Source: Acorus gramineus | Lineage: Eukaryota; Streptophyta; Magnoliopsida; Acorales; Acoraceae | Reading direction: 5' to 3' | Assembly: GCA_030737835.1 (NCBI GenBank) | Contig: CM060848.1 | Span: forward strand, 19,321,309-19,385,308 | Length of the DNA: 64,000 bases | In this document: positions 25,001 to 35,886 of the stretch, piece by piece | How the letters are laid out: each line of letters opens with the position of its first letter | How positions within the stretch are numbered: the stretch's first letter is position 1 | The notes under the pieces: generated by a model | What the model was told of the DNA's origin: nothing | Seen by the model: only the letters and a program-made list of their open reading frames with translations | The model's database searches: none | Position numbers and translations under genes: made by a program

Positions 25001-28000
25001 GAAAAGTTAAATTAAAGGTAAGAGAAAAAAAAAAAGATTAATTCGAAGGTACAATATGACCACCCTCGTCCACCAAAAACCAAACTTTGTTAGCTTGGTT
25101 TTATCCATCTTTCTCATTTTAAAAAAAATCTCTCAACACAGTGGTTTTGTTTGTGTTATGGTGGTGGGAGTCAGTGATTGGGGGGGGGGGGGGGAAGGTT
25201 GAGGGGCGTCTTATTATTGAAGAGTAGTGTTAGCTTTGCTTTGTGCCATGCTTTAAACTCCTGTAGATTACTCGTCTATGGGGGTTTTCTCTGCATGGCA
25301 TTTTGTTTTCTTTCTCTTTGTGTATCTTTTTATTGGGCATTTCCCCTATTTATAAAATTCGGGCCGGACTTTTGACAGTTTAACTTTTTGCAATGCATGT
25401 TTATATGAGTACTAGACCATTTAAAAGTTTGAAAGAAAAAACTGCAGGCATTCCAGATTACATGGAAGAATAAATATCATTGAATAAAATCACAAGAATT
25501 ATAACGTCACCCTTCGCTATCATCTTTATGTTCAATGGAATGCTTAACTTTTGCATGTCATTATGATGGGATATGTTTGTCATCTTACATATTTTTAGAG
25601 GCTGATACTCATGTTAATGTCGGCCCAACTGTTTAAATGCATTCGGGGCTTAACACTGATAATATGTGGCATGTGCTTTGTTACTGTTGGAAGCCTATTC
25701 TCCTCCTCTTCCTACCATTTTCTCAAAACAACATAATGACTACTATATAAATTTTATTGCCTGGTAAATTTGTAAACTGCTGTCCAACTTGAAGGCTATC
25801 CAGTTTCTGCTCCTTACGGGTGCCTTTTTGGTTTCCTGGTTCCATTGCATGTAGAATATATGCAGTTGATTTAATATCGGAGGTTTCTCTAAGCTTCTAC
25901 TTTAGCATCCAGAGAGGGTTTTCCTCCCTGTATGTGGATGGGATCAGAAGGTTGTGTGTTAGATTTATGTTGGGTTCAATCCCTCTTCTTTTTTTTTTTA
26001 ATTAAATTTAAAAACTTGATTTCATCAATATCTGAGTTTCATCAAATTCATGTTTAAAAGAAACACATATTGTAGAATAATTGAGAAGGTGCCCCTTAAA
26101 CGTTTTTCCTGCTAGTATAGCTGTAAGGCATTTGCATACAGAAAGCACCATTTTCTTGTTGGTAAAGTGTTATCATGTTGCAATATCTTTAGTTTTTATT
26201 ATTTGATTGGTTGTATAGGCCCGCAGCTTGAAGAAAAAGAAAGAAGCTGCTCTTGAAGAAGCTCAGCTTGCTATTCAAGAGCTTGACTCGTCCTTGAAGC
26301 AATTGGAGGATTCTAATGGAGCAGAAAGTCCACATTTACAACCTCCAAGTGGCAGAAAGGTTTTTGGGTCAACTAGCCAACAATCCCAAAAGTCCATTAA
26401 TAAGGCTCGGCCAGATAACACAGCTAGATCCAGTGACAGCGAAGATGAATTTGAGATCAAGGAAGATGCTGACATGGGGCATGAAAAAAATCTTGGATCT
26501 GATAGAGAGGTCCAAATTGCTCCTGAGCTGCTTCGTGAGGAAACTGATGTAGGCCAGGAAACTATGTTTAAGGTATCATTACTTCAACATTTTCCCTTAT
26601 ATTACCTCCCAAACTTCTCTGTTCTAAATTTATTTTTGTATCTCAGAGCATTGATGACATTGTAAAAGACCCTGGTCCAAAGACCACATATGAGGTTTCT
26701 ATGTTTGTCTCTGATTCTTGGAAAAAGGTGAGTCTTATTTCTTATTCTTTAGGGGAAAAAAAATCTTTGAATGAATATTGGTATATTTTTGCCTTTAGTA
26801 ATTTGTTGCCATTATGAACAGGTGAACAGTGAGCATGTAGCTGGTGAGAGAAATAAAAAACCTTCTACCAACTTGGATCCCGTTTTACCCCCTCAGGACC
26901 TCAAGGTGGTGCCTAAATGAAATCTGCAGATGTACTATGGTTGTTCTATTTATAATTGTTTGTTTTGCTTTTTTATATGTAGAGAATCGATCATGATAAT
27001 GACACAGACACTGAAGAAGAGATGGTGGAAGGAACTTTGACTCTTGGTGCCAAGACAGAGTATGAACTTCCATCTCAAGCAGACCTAATACATAGTGCTT
27101 TTGCTGCTGATGATGTAGAGGGAGAGTTTGAGATGGATAAGTTAGAAGTGCTGAACGAAGAGAATCCTGAACCTGAGAAACCTGTTGATCTTCCTGGGTG
27201 GGGCCAATGGACCCACGTCCAGCAAAAGAAAGGCCTTCCCTCTTGGATTCTAGAAGAGCATGAAAATGCTAAAAGGAAAAGGGAAGAGGCTCTTAGAAAG
27301 AGGAAGGATGCCCATCTCAAGCATGTAATCATTTCTGAAAAAATTGACAAAAAGGTCAGTCACCACTCGTGGCTCTTCAATTGGGGTTCTGATAGACTTT
27401 TTTTAATCTTTCATCCTAAATTGTAAAATAAAAATTTCCTGTAATATAATGATCCAGCTGTGAGCCCAACTAAGTATACAAAAGCGAACACAGATTTGAG
27501 ATGCAGAGATAAAAATGGTCTATGTGGAGAATGTATAGGAGATGGTAATCCACCTTAGAAAATATTGGGTTTTGCGTTGTTGGAGCTAGCAGTGTTTCAT
27601 ATAGACAGGGTTGTATCAACATTGAGGATTAGGGCCTCGACATTTTGTATTTTGTTTTGGGACTAGCATGGTAGATACCTATTCTACCATGTACCATGTT
27701 ACCTCCCAGAGGAGTGGTGACTTAGGTCATCTCTGTAACTTTGTTTGGTTGTGGGCGTTCTCTTTGATTTGAATAATATTAAAGGCAGGATGTGTGTCAA
27801 ATATAGGACTAGATCCGCTGCTTCTTCCTTCCAATTTGTTCATGCCCACATTTTTGTTTTCTTCCTTTTAATCCAAGCATCAATAAGTCGATATCTTCCT
27901 GCTTGAAAGGAAGGTAAATTTTTTTCACATTATTCATTCATCTGTTCATTTGACAAGGATGAACCCTTTATGATACGCTTTCAGCCGTTTTATACCAATA

Positions 28001-29522
28001 TTTTAATTTACAGTTTTTGAGCTCGCTTGTTTCTTCTTGAAAGTTCGACACAATAAAGTACTCTGATCTATGCTTTCCATAAAAATGACTTAAATTTTAT
28101 GTTGTTTCATGGAGATCGTATTCATCATGGGATTCTTGAAAGTGTAAAATGGAGGCATGCATAGTTTTCTTCCTCCCCCTCGACATCAATGCATTGTAAG
28201 TTGAAGTGAAAATGAGCATCACATTTTCTTTTTGTTTATTTGCAGGCTGAGAAACTCCATACAAAGACATTGCCCTTCCCATACACTTGTAAGGAAGTTT
28301 TCGAGCAGAGCATTCGAATGCCTATTGGTCCGGAATTCAATCCTGCAACATCAGTTGGTGCATTAAACAGGCCTGCGGTAAGTGCTTTAATCACATAGCA
28401 TTTCTTAGCGACAATGAGATTTTCTTAGCGGCAATGAGATCTCCTTTAGTCCTTAATAAATCAAATCTCTGTTTCTGAATCCAAGGAAACTATAGCAAGC
28501 GTTCACATAAAACTATTTTTCTTAGAAGTGATTTTAGTGCCTCAGTTTGTTATAAGATCAGAAGGTGTATTATACACATCTCTAATGTTGCATAATCGTT
28601 TGTAGATTTAATTATGTTCTAACATAATATTTGTTGCCGACGGTGGATCTTCCAAAAAAAAAGAAAAAAAGAACTCATGATAGCCTCTGCCAATGTTTCC
28701 TGGCCCAGCTTCATGTTTACAACCCATAAATTCTTGCTAGAGTTTATCAAGGCTCAACTCTATGATGATTATATCAGTCTAATTATGCAATCCTGGAAAA
28801 CGTTTTTTGTTATAAATTAATAAATTATAATCCCTATATGATACTTTTATGAGACCTTGTGTTTAGATTATAAGACATCATATACATTCACACGAGATAT
28901 TTCTGATGAACTATATTTCCTTTGATGTATTATGTTGGATACCAAAACCAATGCTTAATACTGGCATGTATTAGGAGTATATTATACCTATTGTTTGGAT
29001 CATGTGAAAATTGTTGAAAAAAATTGTTAGTGCAGATGGACATGGATGCAAAGTTTTGGACCACTTATATATTGGTTTTTCTAGATATGCACAATATCTG
29101 AGTGAGCTATCAAATTTACCACCTTTTAGTATGGATCTTTTCCTGTTAGCAAAAAATATCTGCATTTGGACCTGACAGATTTTGTGTCTGAATATTGGTG
29201 TGGTGGATTGGTCTCCATATGACTATGCTAAATATGAGAATGTGAAACCTAACAATATACTAGTTTTGATGCTTGTGCATGCCCTATAAATATGCTGAAA
29301 TGCTGAATTATAATTCATGGGGAAGATCTGTTTGCGATGCTTATCCAAGATACCTTGTATGTACAGGTGGTCAAGAAACCAGGAATTATTATAAAACCAA
29401 TTACATTTGAGGAGGTAGATCCTCATGAGAAGTCTGAGGAGCACAAACGGCCTGGTCAGGCAACAAAGTCAAAGAAGAAGTCTACTGGAAGAAGACCTGC
29501 CAAGAAGGCAATTGCGGTATAG
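22081..29522 (+). CDS. UTP14: U3 small nucleolar RNA-associated protein 14 (UTP14)
   Basis: Ten exons: 22081–22546, 22624–23096, 24048–24266, 24390–24707, 26219–26572, 26647–26727, 26822–26905, 26983–27354, 28246–28377 and 29367–29522. All junctions are GT–AG and in frame (884 aa). UTP14 is a nucleolar component of the small-subunit processome; in yeast it activates the helicase Dhr1 to release U3 from pre-rRNA. Seen here: a Lys-rich N-terminus (about 3–65), acidic runs (about 75–140), a conserved core (ISVEEVKDRQDRLAKMRSLL at 314–333; SKWAKRVLKRGLNAQDEGTR soon after), the DLIHSAFAADDVEGEFE block (about 699–715), PGWGQW (736–741), and a C-terminal PGIIIKPITFEEV followed by a basic tail. The chosen start is the family-like MADKKPKKK. 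An in-frame ATG at 21931 would add 50 residues. Confidence 0.95.
24913..25110 (-). mobile_element. LINE/SINE-type tail in UTP14 intron 4
   Basis: A T-run is followed by CAAAGAAGGATTGGGCGATT, then TATAATAATGATACCCC. This resembles the reversed 3' tails of other retroposons in this window (7140, 38704, 43585). Its edges are uncertain. The intron also holds a G homopolymer near 25178–25194. Confidence 0.35.
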
Positions 29523-29847
29523 AAGTGATACCCGCAGTCGTCACGGCAGAAGAAAGCAACTGAAGATGGAATAGTAAAAATAATCAAAGAAATGACATGT
29601 TTGGTAGCCGTTTATTCAGTGCCCTCATTCTTATGTTGTAGTTCTTTCCCTTGTAGTTCTTTCCTCAACAGGGGAACGCAATCAGAGGAGGAATCAATTA
29701 AATTGTAGGGTGTCCGTGGCTCTCAATTTTGAGCATGTGCTTCTGATCAAGCCAATATGAAATTATTTATATGTTTCAGAAATTCATTGTCATTTATATC
29801 AATATATATTCATTTTTGGGATTTCAGATCCTTTAGTCATGTTCTCC
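29523..29847 (+). other. UTP14 3' UTR and short gap
   Basis: AT-rich sequence following the stop codon, with AATTAAAT/AATATGAAAT-type near-polyadenylation words near 29697–29763. The transcript probably ends by about 29780. Confidence 0.4.
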
Positions 29848-30253
29848 TCAATTGCCTCAATCAGGGCCTTGCCTCCTGCATGGATACAGAGGTTTGAAAA
29901 ATGACCTGAAATCTGGGGTTGGAAGCTTTCCTTCCTTTTCATAACTAACCATCTATATTTGAACTTCTTCCTTGTAACGCAGGACTTTTGGTGCTAATGA
30001 AGTGAGGTTCATCTTTGAAGCACCTCCTGCCACTTGTAAACTCTGTGAGGCCGCCCCTCTTCATCAGGTTGTTGGAAGATGCACTCATATGACTTGTCCT
30101 CACAAGGTTGGTATGCATGAATTCCCTCAGTATATACTTTACAGTCTTCTCTACGTTCTTCCCATTGGATAGTAGAGTTACAGTTCCACCCATGCAGAAG
30201 AGGCAGTTTCTTGGAATCCTCCATTCCTGTGGTCATTGCTGGGCTTCTCAGTA
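29848..30253 (+). CDS. candidate small spliced gene of unknown function
   Basis: An ATG at about 29840 opens MFSSIASIRALPPAWIQ and runs into AG followed by a GTTTGA donor (near 29892). A 92-base intron follows with a textbook plant 3' end: CTAAC branch site, T/C-rich tract and ACGCAG. The frame then continues as RTFGANEVRFIFEAPPATCK and CEAAPLHQVVGRCTHMTCPH, a Cys/His-rich segment (C-x2-C, then C-x-H-x2-C-x2-H). If a donor after CACAAG (about 30109) is used, an acceptor at about 30204 would add a short tail with CGHC and a stop. I do not recognise the protein. The promoter space after UTP14 is tiny, so it could be an alternative UTP14 3' exon set, a gene fragment, or chance. Other frames of this stretch are also open, which weakens the case. 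Confidence 0.3.
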
Positions 30254-31059
30254 AAAAAAAAAAATTCATCCCTTATTTTTGAATCTAACAAAATTGGACT
30301 TTTTTGGGGGAGGAGGAAGTTCCTTATCAGAGTTATCAAACTCGTCCAACATGTGTAACAGTTGAATAATGCTTACGGGGTCATTTTCGAGATCATTTTG
30401 GGCTAGTGACATAGGTTCGAAGGCAACTAGATGTTCTGTGTGGGATATGCATTAAATGACTCATCTAATGTCAATTGTATGCTAAGAAAAGTTTGCAATA
30501 CTTTGCTTGTGAGGGAAACTGGAGATTAGAGAAGGGCAGAAGTGAATCCTGTTCTTCGGCGACGACCGGTGGTACCCCCGTATGTGGTGGAGAATTAACA
30601 GAGAATGTGAGTGAATATTGGAGAATAGTTCTTATTCATTTTTTTTTCTCAGATAAACCGTGATAGCTATGTCTGGATAAGCTTGGATAATGTCTGATAA
30701 CTTAAAATTGCTTGTCATGATTTATCTATGTCAATGGATAAAAATACTCTTCTATATCATTTTAAAATTTTTATTTCACCTAACAGTCTCATACACATTA
30801 AAAAAAATGTCACGTCTATCAAATTAGTCATACATCTCTTACATTTATTCAATGGTGTACTTGTTATTTAAAAAGGTATAAACTCTTATTTATCTTTTAT
30901 CAATTATTTATTAACACTTTATTCAAGATGAATAAAACATCAACAATGTCACTTTTGTGTTTTTTTAATTAAAATATAAAAGGTAATCTAATAAAAATTT
31001 ACTTATTCAGCATAGATTGTTATCTATCTGGTATAGTTATCAAGAGTGAATCAGCAGGT

Positions 31060-31135
31060 AGATTGGTTGAGTGATGGTTCCAATCAAGTACAACTGCCTC
31101 TTAGAAGGCATCCAATGTTTGTGTCCTGCTTTCCA
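31060..31135 (+). mobile_element. degenerate tRNA-derived SINE (tentative)
   Basis: GATTGGTTGAGTGATGG resembles a polymerase III A box. About 45 bases on, ATGTTTGTGTCCTGC resembles a decayed B box (expected GTTCGANTCC). There is no clean tail or target duplication. Confidence 0.3.
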
Positions 31136-31576
31136 TATATTTGTTTGTTTCCATAAAGTATACACTCCATATATTTGATTGTGACTGGATTTTTGTGGTA
31201 TGTAATTATTATTTTTCCATAAATATATGCAACGCTTATGGATTATATCGGAAAAAATAAAATAAAAACAAGTAATTCATATACCCAAAGTTCCATGCGA
31301 ATCAAAGATATTGTATCCCAATATAATTTGTTCCCCTTCATGTTGATCCAAGTTTCGGCCTTCCCTCTAGAAAAACTCAACTAGTGATTGTTTGGCTATT
31401 GGACAAAATGTTTCATTCACTACGGTGACATTTGTAGATAATTAGTCATAAGTATTGTAAAAATACAAAGATAATTAAACTGTTTTTAATTGCATTCTGA
31501 TCATCAATACGAGAAAGAAATGCACGAACAACAGCTAATGCTACTTTTAAATTATAATGGATAAAATGATGCTTAA

Positions 31577-31879
31577 GAGCTAGTTTGACAAGGGGTTAAT
31601 GTTTTAATGATAAATTATCATAATTCTAAGGAATAAAAAGTTCGTCAATTTTATTCATATTTACATTTGTCAAAATTAGGATAAAAAATGGAGATGAATG
31701 CTATTCTAGTATTTAGGATATATGAAATAAAATATCTCTATTTTCATTTTAAAATTGGAACAACTGTCCGCAGTTTATCTCGATGATTTTTATACCAAAC
31801 GAGGATAAGTTGTCTTTCCATTCACTTATTTCCATAATTACTCATCATCCCACCACTTATCATCTTGTTAAACCAGCCC
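31577..31879. mobile_element. PIF/Harbinger-like MITE
   Basis: 303 bp, beginning GAGCTAGTTTGACAAG and ending CTTGTTAAACCAGCCC, which are inverted repeats. It is flanked by TAA on both sides (31574–31576 and 31880–31882), fitting a Tourist-type 3-bp target duplication. Confidence 0.7.
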
Positions 31880-32167
31880 TAAAAGTGTTTAATATACAGT
31901 TTATTCAATAGGCACATGAATATTTAAAAAAGCTCAAAGGACTTGTTCATTGTTGCCAATGGGACCGGGATTGGAACTGGAATTCCAATTCTCAATTCAG
32001 TATCCGAAAAACCCGCCTGGAAAACAGAGACATGACCCAGAAGCACAGTCATTGCCTGTCCATTTTTCAGTTCCAACTGAAATATCAAACACATCCATGC
32101 ATTCATGTTTTAAAAACCACTCCCATGCAAACAAAACCACAAACACAAACACCAACATTTCCCCAAC

Positions 32168-35100
32168 ATGTTTGAACTCTTTAAGCCCCCCCATCTCTTC
32201 ATCCTCACAACCATAGCAATCTTATCAACCCTTCACCTCCTCATCAAGAAAACCCTTCGAAGACCAAAACCCACCTTCCTCATCGACTTCTCATGCTACC
32301 GCCCGCCCGACTCGCACCGCATCCCGCCCTCGACGTTCCTCGAAAACTCCGCCCTCTCCGGCGCGTTCGACGATGTGAGCCTCCGCTTCCAATCCAACAT
32401 CCTCTCCAAATCCGGGTTCGGCCCCGAGACGTACATCCCCGCCTCCCACTTCCGCATCCCCATCAACAAATCCCAGACGTCCGCGCGCGAGGAGTCCGAG
32501 ACCGTCGTCTTCTCCGTCGTCGCGGACCTCCTCGAGAAGACGCGCGCGCAGCCCGCGTGGGTCGACGCCGTGATCGTCAACTGCAGCACGTACGCGCCCA
32601 CCCCCTCCCTCTGCGCGATGATCGTCAACCGCTTCGGCATGCGCGCGGACGTCGCGACCTACAACCTCTCCGGCATGGGCTGCGCCGCGGGCCTCGCCTC
32701 CGTCTCCCTCGCGCGCGACCTCCTCAGAACGCGCGCGCGCGGCACGCTTGCGCTCGTCGTGTCCACCGAGACGCTCTCGCTCAACTGGTACGGCGGCGCC
32801 GACCGATCCATGCTCCTCCCCAACTGCCTCTTCCGTGTCGGAGCATCAGCCGCCCTCATATCCTCCTCCGCCGATTGGCCGTCCTTGACTATAGACCGGG
32901 TAGACAGCCGTTAAACTTTTGACATTAAAAATCCTCTTCAATATCTTTTTGTTGGTTTCATGTATCTGATATTAAAATTTTATTATTTTTAAAACTTGAA
33001 AACACCTTCCTATTTATTTTAAAGTCTCAATTTACAATTTTTTTTTTTGAAAATGTAAATAATGCTTGATATCATTATACAGAGTATTTTTTTATTTTTA
33101 AAAATCTCATTAATTCATACTTTTTATATTTGTTATATTTTTAATTTATTCCTAATTTAAAGAAATTTAATTTTTTTTTATAGGGGAAATAATCTTATTT
33201 TTGTGATTTTTATTTCTTTTTAAAAGAAAAACTCGATGAGTATTTTTTTGTTGATTTTATTTTTTAATTATTATTGTCATTTTTTTTTGTTTATCTTAAT
33301 TTTTTATTACTAATATGATTAAAAAATTTCACTCAATTTTTTCTCATTTTATGAGTTGGCCCACACCTCACCTCGATTTCCTCGTCTCAGGGCCAGTCCT
33401 GCTCCACCGCCCACCGCGTGCGATACGTGCTCCGTCACGCCGTGCGTGCGCACACGTGCGGGGACACCGCATACCGCTGTGTCTTCCAAGACGCGGCGGC
33501 CGAAGACGGGTCACCCGCCGTGTCGGTGTCGAAGGACATCGTCCGCGTGGCGGCAGGCGCGCTCCGCGCGAACCTCGGCGCGCTGGGTCCAAAGGTGCTG
33601 CCGTACACGGAGCAGCTGCGGTACGCACTGTTCGCGCGCGTGCCGAGGTTTAATAGGTGCTTCGAGCACGTGTGCGTACACGCGGGGGGACGGGCCGTGA
33701 TCGAGGCGGTGAGGGAGAGTCTGAGGTTGGGAGAGGAGGACGTGGAGGCTTCGAGGATGACATTGCACAGGTAATTAAGCCTATCAATCGGGTGTCTCTA
33801 TTTGCACCCTTCAGAGATCTTTTTAACTTTGTTTGAATTGCTGGTTCCCTGACTTTTTCTGAAAAAATAAAATAAATAAATAAATAAATAACCCTCTTGA
33901 GTTAAATTTTCATTGAGAAATAAGGAATATTATGTGAATATTTCGTTTTGTTAACCTTGACTGAAAACACAATATACTAAAAATCTCTTATAATTTGTTA
34001 AAAATATATAAAATATTCTATAAATGATGATTTTACTATTCTAGATAGATTATAAAATCTTATCTGAAGAGGTAAAATCGTCATTTAAGGACAATTTGTT
34101 TTTTTTGTATTTTTAAAACATTGTAAAAGGTTTTTGGTGTATTATGTTTTCAACTAGGGTTAATCAGATAGGATATCCACAGAATAATCCTAATATGTCA
34201 AATAAAATTTAACTCAGGGGGTTGTGTGGATTTATACAGGTGTTTTCAAAGGATTAGATGAACTTTAAAAAAAATAAGGGGCTTATATAGATTTCATACA
34301 GTTTAAGGGGGGTTATAGGAATGACGCAGTAGAACAAAGAAAATGACTTAATAAAAAAATCTTTTAATACAAAGAGGGGTGTAAACAGATTTAATTAAAT
34401 TGGTGGGACGTGCACCCTTTCAATAATTATTCAAAATTTTCAACGCCTAATGGATGTTGTAGTTCAAAATTAAAAATTAAAAACTACAATTAAAATTATA
34501 TAAAAATATCCAATAACTATCATCACCAAACACAACATTTATAAACATACACATAAAATATTATATATCTAATATAAAAAATAACAAAAAAATCTTCTTT
34601 TTTTTTTTAAAAAAAGAAACGATGGGTTATTGCTCTGTTATATTAAGAACGAAAGCCTCGTATCAAAATTTAAATTATAAATATGTTAATATAACAAATA
34701 AATAATATAACAATTAATAGAAAATCATTATATCTATATTTGTTCCATAAATATTTTTTTAAGCTAATATAAAAGCATTTCACGTTATCAAAAAGTCAAT
34801 GCCCAAAATAGAGATGATAAATAACATGTTAAAGAAAAATATAAGAAAAGATAGAGACCACACAACATAGTCACGTGAAAAATGTTTCTACCTCTCCTCC
34901 CCCGACACAAAGCCTCACTGAGCTAGATCCTGATGCGCAATCTATCTTCCTCGAGCAGGATCTGGGCAGCTCCCCCATGCATTTACTTGATTGATGATCG
35001 AATGATGAGCCATCTCTAGAAATATTTTGATACATATATATTTATTTTATTAGAATATTAGATTTAAATTTTGAGTTAAATAAGATAATTTGGAGAGAAC

Positions 35101-35353
35101 TGAGAAGAGACTTATGCACAGGTTTGGGAACACGTCGTCGTCGTCGGTGTGGTACGAGCTCAGCTACTTGGAGACGAAGGGGAGGGTCAAGAAAGGGGAC
35201 CGTGTTTGGCAGGTCGCGTTCGGCAGTGGATTCAAGTGTAACAGCGTCGTTTGGGAATGCGTCGACGATTTCACGCCGTCTGATCGGACTGCTTGGTCTG
35301 ATAGGATCGATTTCTATCCGTTGGACGTCCCTCATGTGATCGAAGATCTCTGA
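32168..35353 (+). CDS. 3-ketoacyl-CoA synthase (fatty acid elongase condensing enzyme)
   Basis: Exons 32168–32899, 33391–33770 and 35122–35353 join in frame (447 aa). The enzyme condenses malonyl-CoA with a long-chain acyl-CoA in the ER membrane, the first step of very-long-chain fatty acid elongation for waxes, suberin and lipids. A hydrophobic N-terminus (about 8–26) is the likely ER anchor. The catalytic Cys172 lies in [10 protein letters not shown], His341 in [10 protein letters not shown] and Asn374 in [13 protein letters not shown]. Spacing C–H 169 and H–N 33 agrees with the Cys-His-Asn triad of FAE1 (168 and 33). The conserved [20 protein letters not shown] is also present. The protein is somewhat short, like the KCS members with a compact N-terminus. 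Exons are very GC-rich with many CGCG words, introns AT-rich. I cannot assign a KCS number. Confidence 0.95.
34590..35015 (-). mobile_element. LINE-tail-like remnant in KCS intron 2
   Basis: A T-run at about 34600 is followed by AT-rich sequence. Its right part (GCAGCTCCCCCATGC, then GATTGATGATCGAATGATGA) resembles the right part of the fragment at 38704–39080 (GATGCTCCCCCTAGAC, then CGATGATCGATTGG). It is diverged and the edges are uncertain. Confidence 0.3.
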
Positions 35354-35886
35354 TTACAGTCTCTTTTAAATGTGATCGAATTAGCTTCCATACTTGTTGA
35401 ACAATTTAATTGTATAACGTATTGATTATGTGTGATTATATAAAATTTAATAATAAAATATTTCAATCATATTAATTTCTTGGATTTTTATTTTTTTTAA
35501 TTCTTCATAGATTATATGATTTAGTTATCGATTCCTCAATTCTTCATATTTTATATTTAGATTTAAATCCACATATTTAAATGATATGTTCCTTTTTTAT
35601 CCTTCACAGGAATTAAAAAAATAATAAAATAATTTAAGAATAAGTCTTTCCAAGACTAATAAAAAACATGTCATTTGAATCCAAAAACTTAAAGTCTTAA
35701 ATTGAAACATAAAGAAGGTAAGTGATTAATCATTAAATTATATAATTTATCGAAACTAAAAATAAAAAATCCTATTTTGTTTTTATGACTATTTTGAACC
35801 AAATTTTTTTTTTTTCTGATTCGATGGAGTCTCCACAGAGAGAGCGGACCGAAAAAAAGTGAGTTTTATTTTGTGCAACGACGTGG
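35354..35886. other. intergenic between KCS and the methyltransferase gene
   Basis: 533 bases, AT-rich. It serves as the KCS 3' UTR and the promoter and leader of the next gene. An in-frame TGA (35860–35862) precedes the next start codon. No gene is seen. Confidence 0.5.

Larger units (their letters stand above)
30254..32167. other. intergenic between UTP14 and KCS
   Basis: AT-rich. It holds a possible degenerate tRNA-derived SINE (about 31060–31135), a Tourist-like MITE (31577–31879) and the KCS promoter and leader. No other gene is seen. Confidence 0.45.

Noticed and set aside
32293-32922. A 209-codon Arg/Pro-rich frame overlapping KCS exon 1
   Set aside because: It is the +2 shadow of a GC-rich coding exon, and the KCS frame carries the catalytic motifs.
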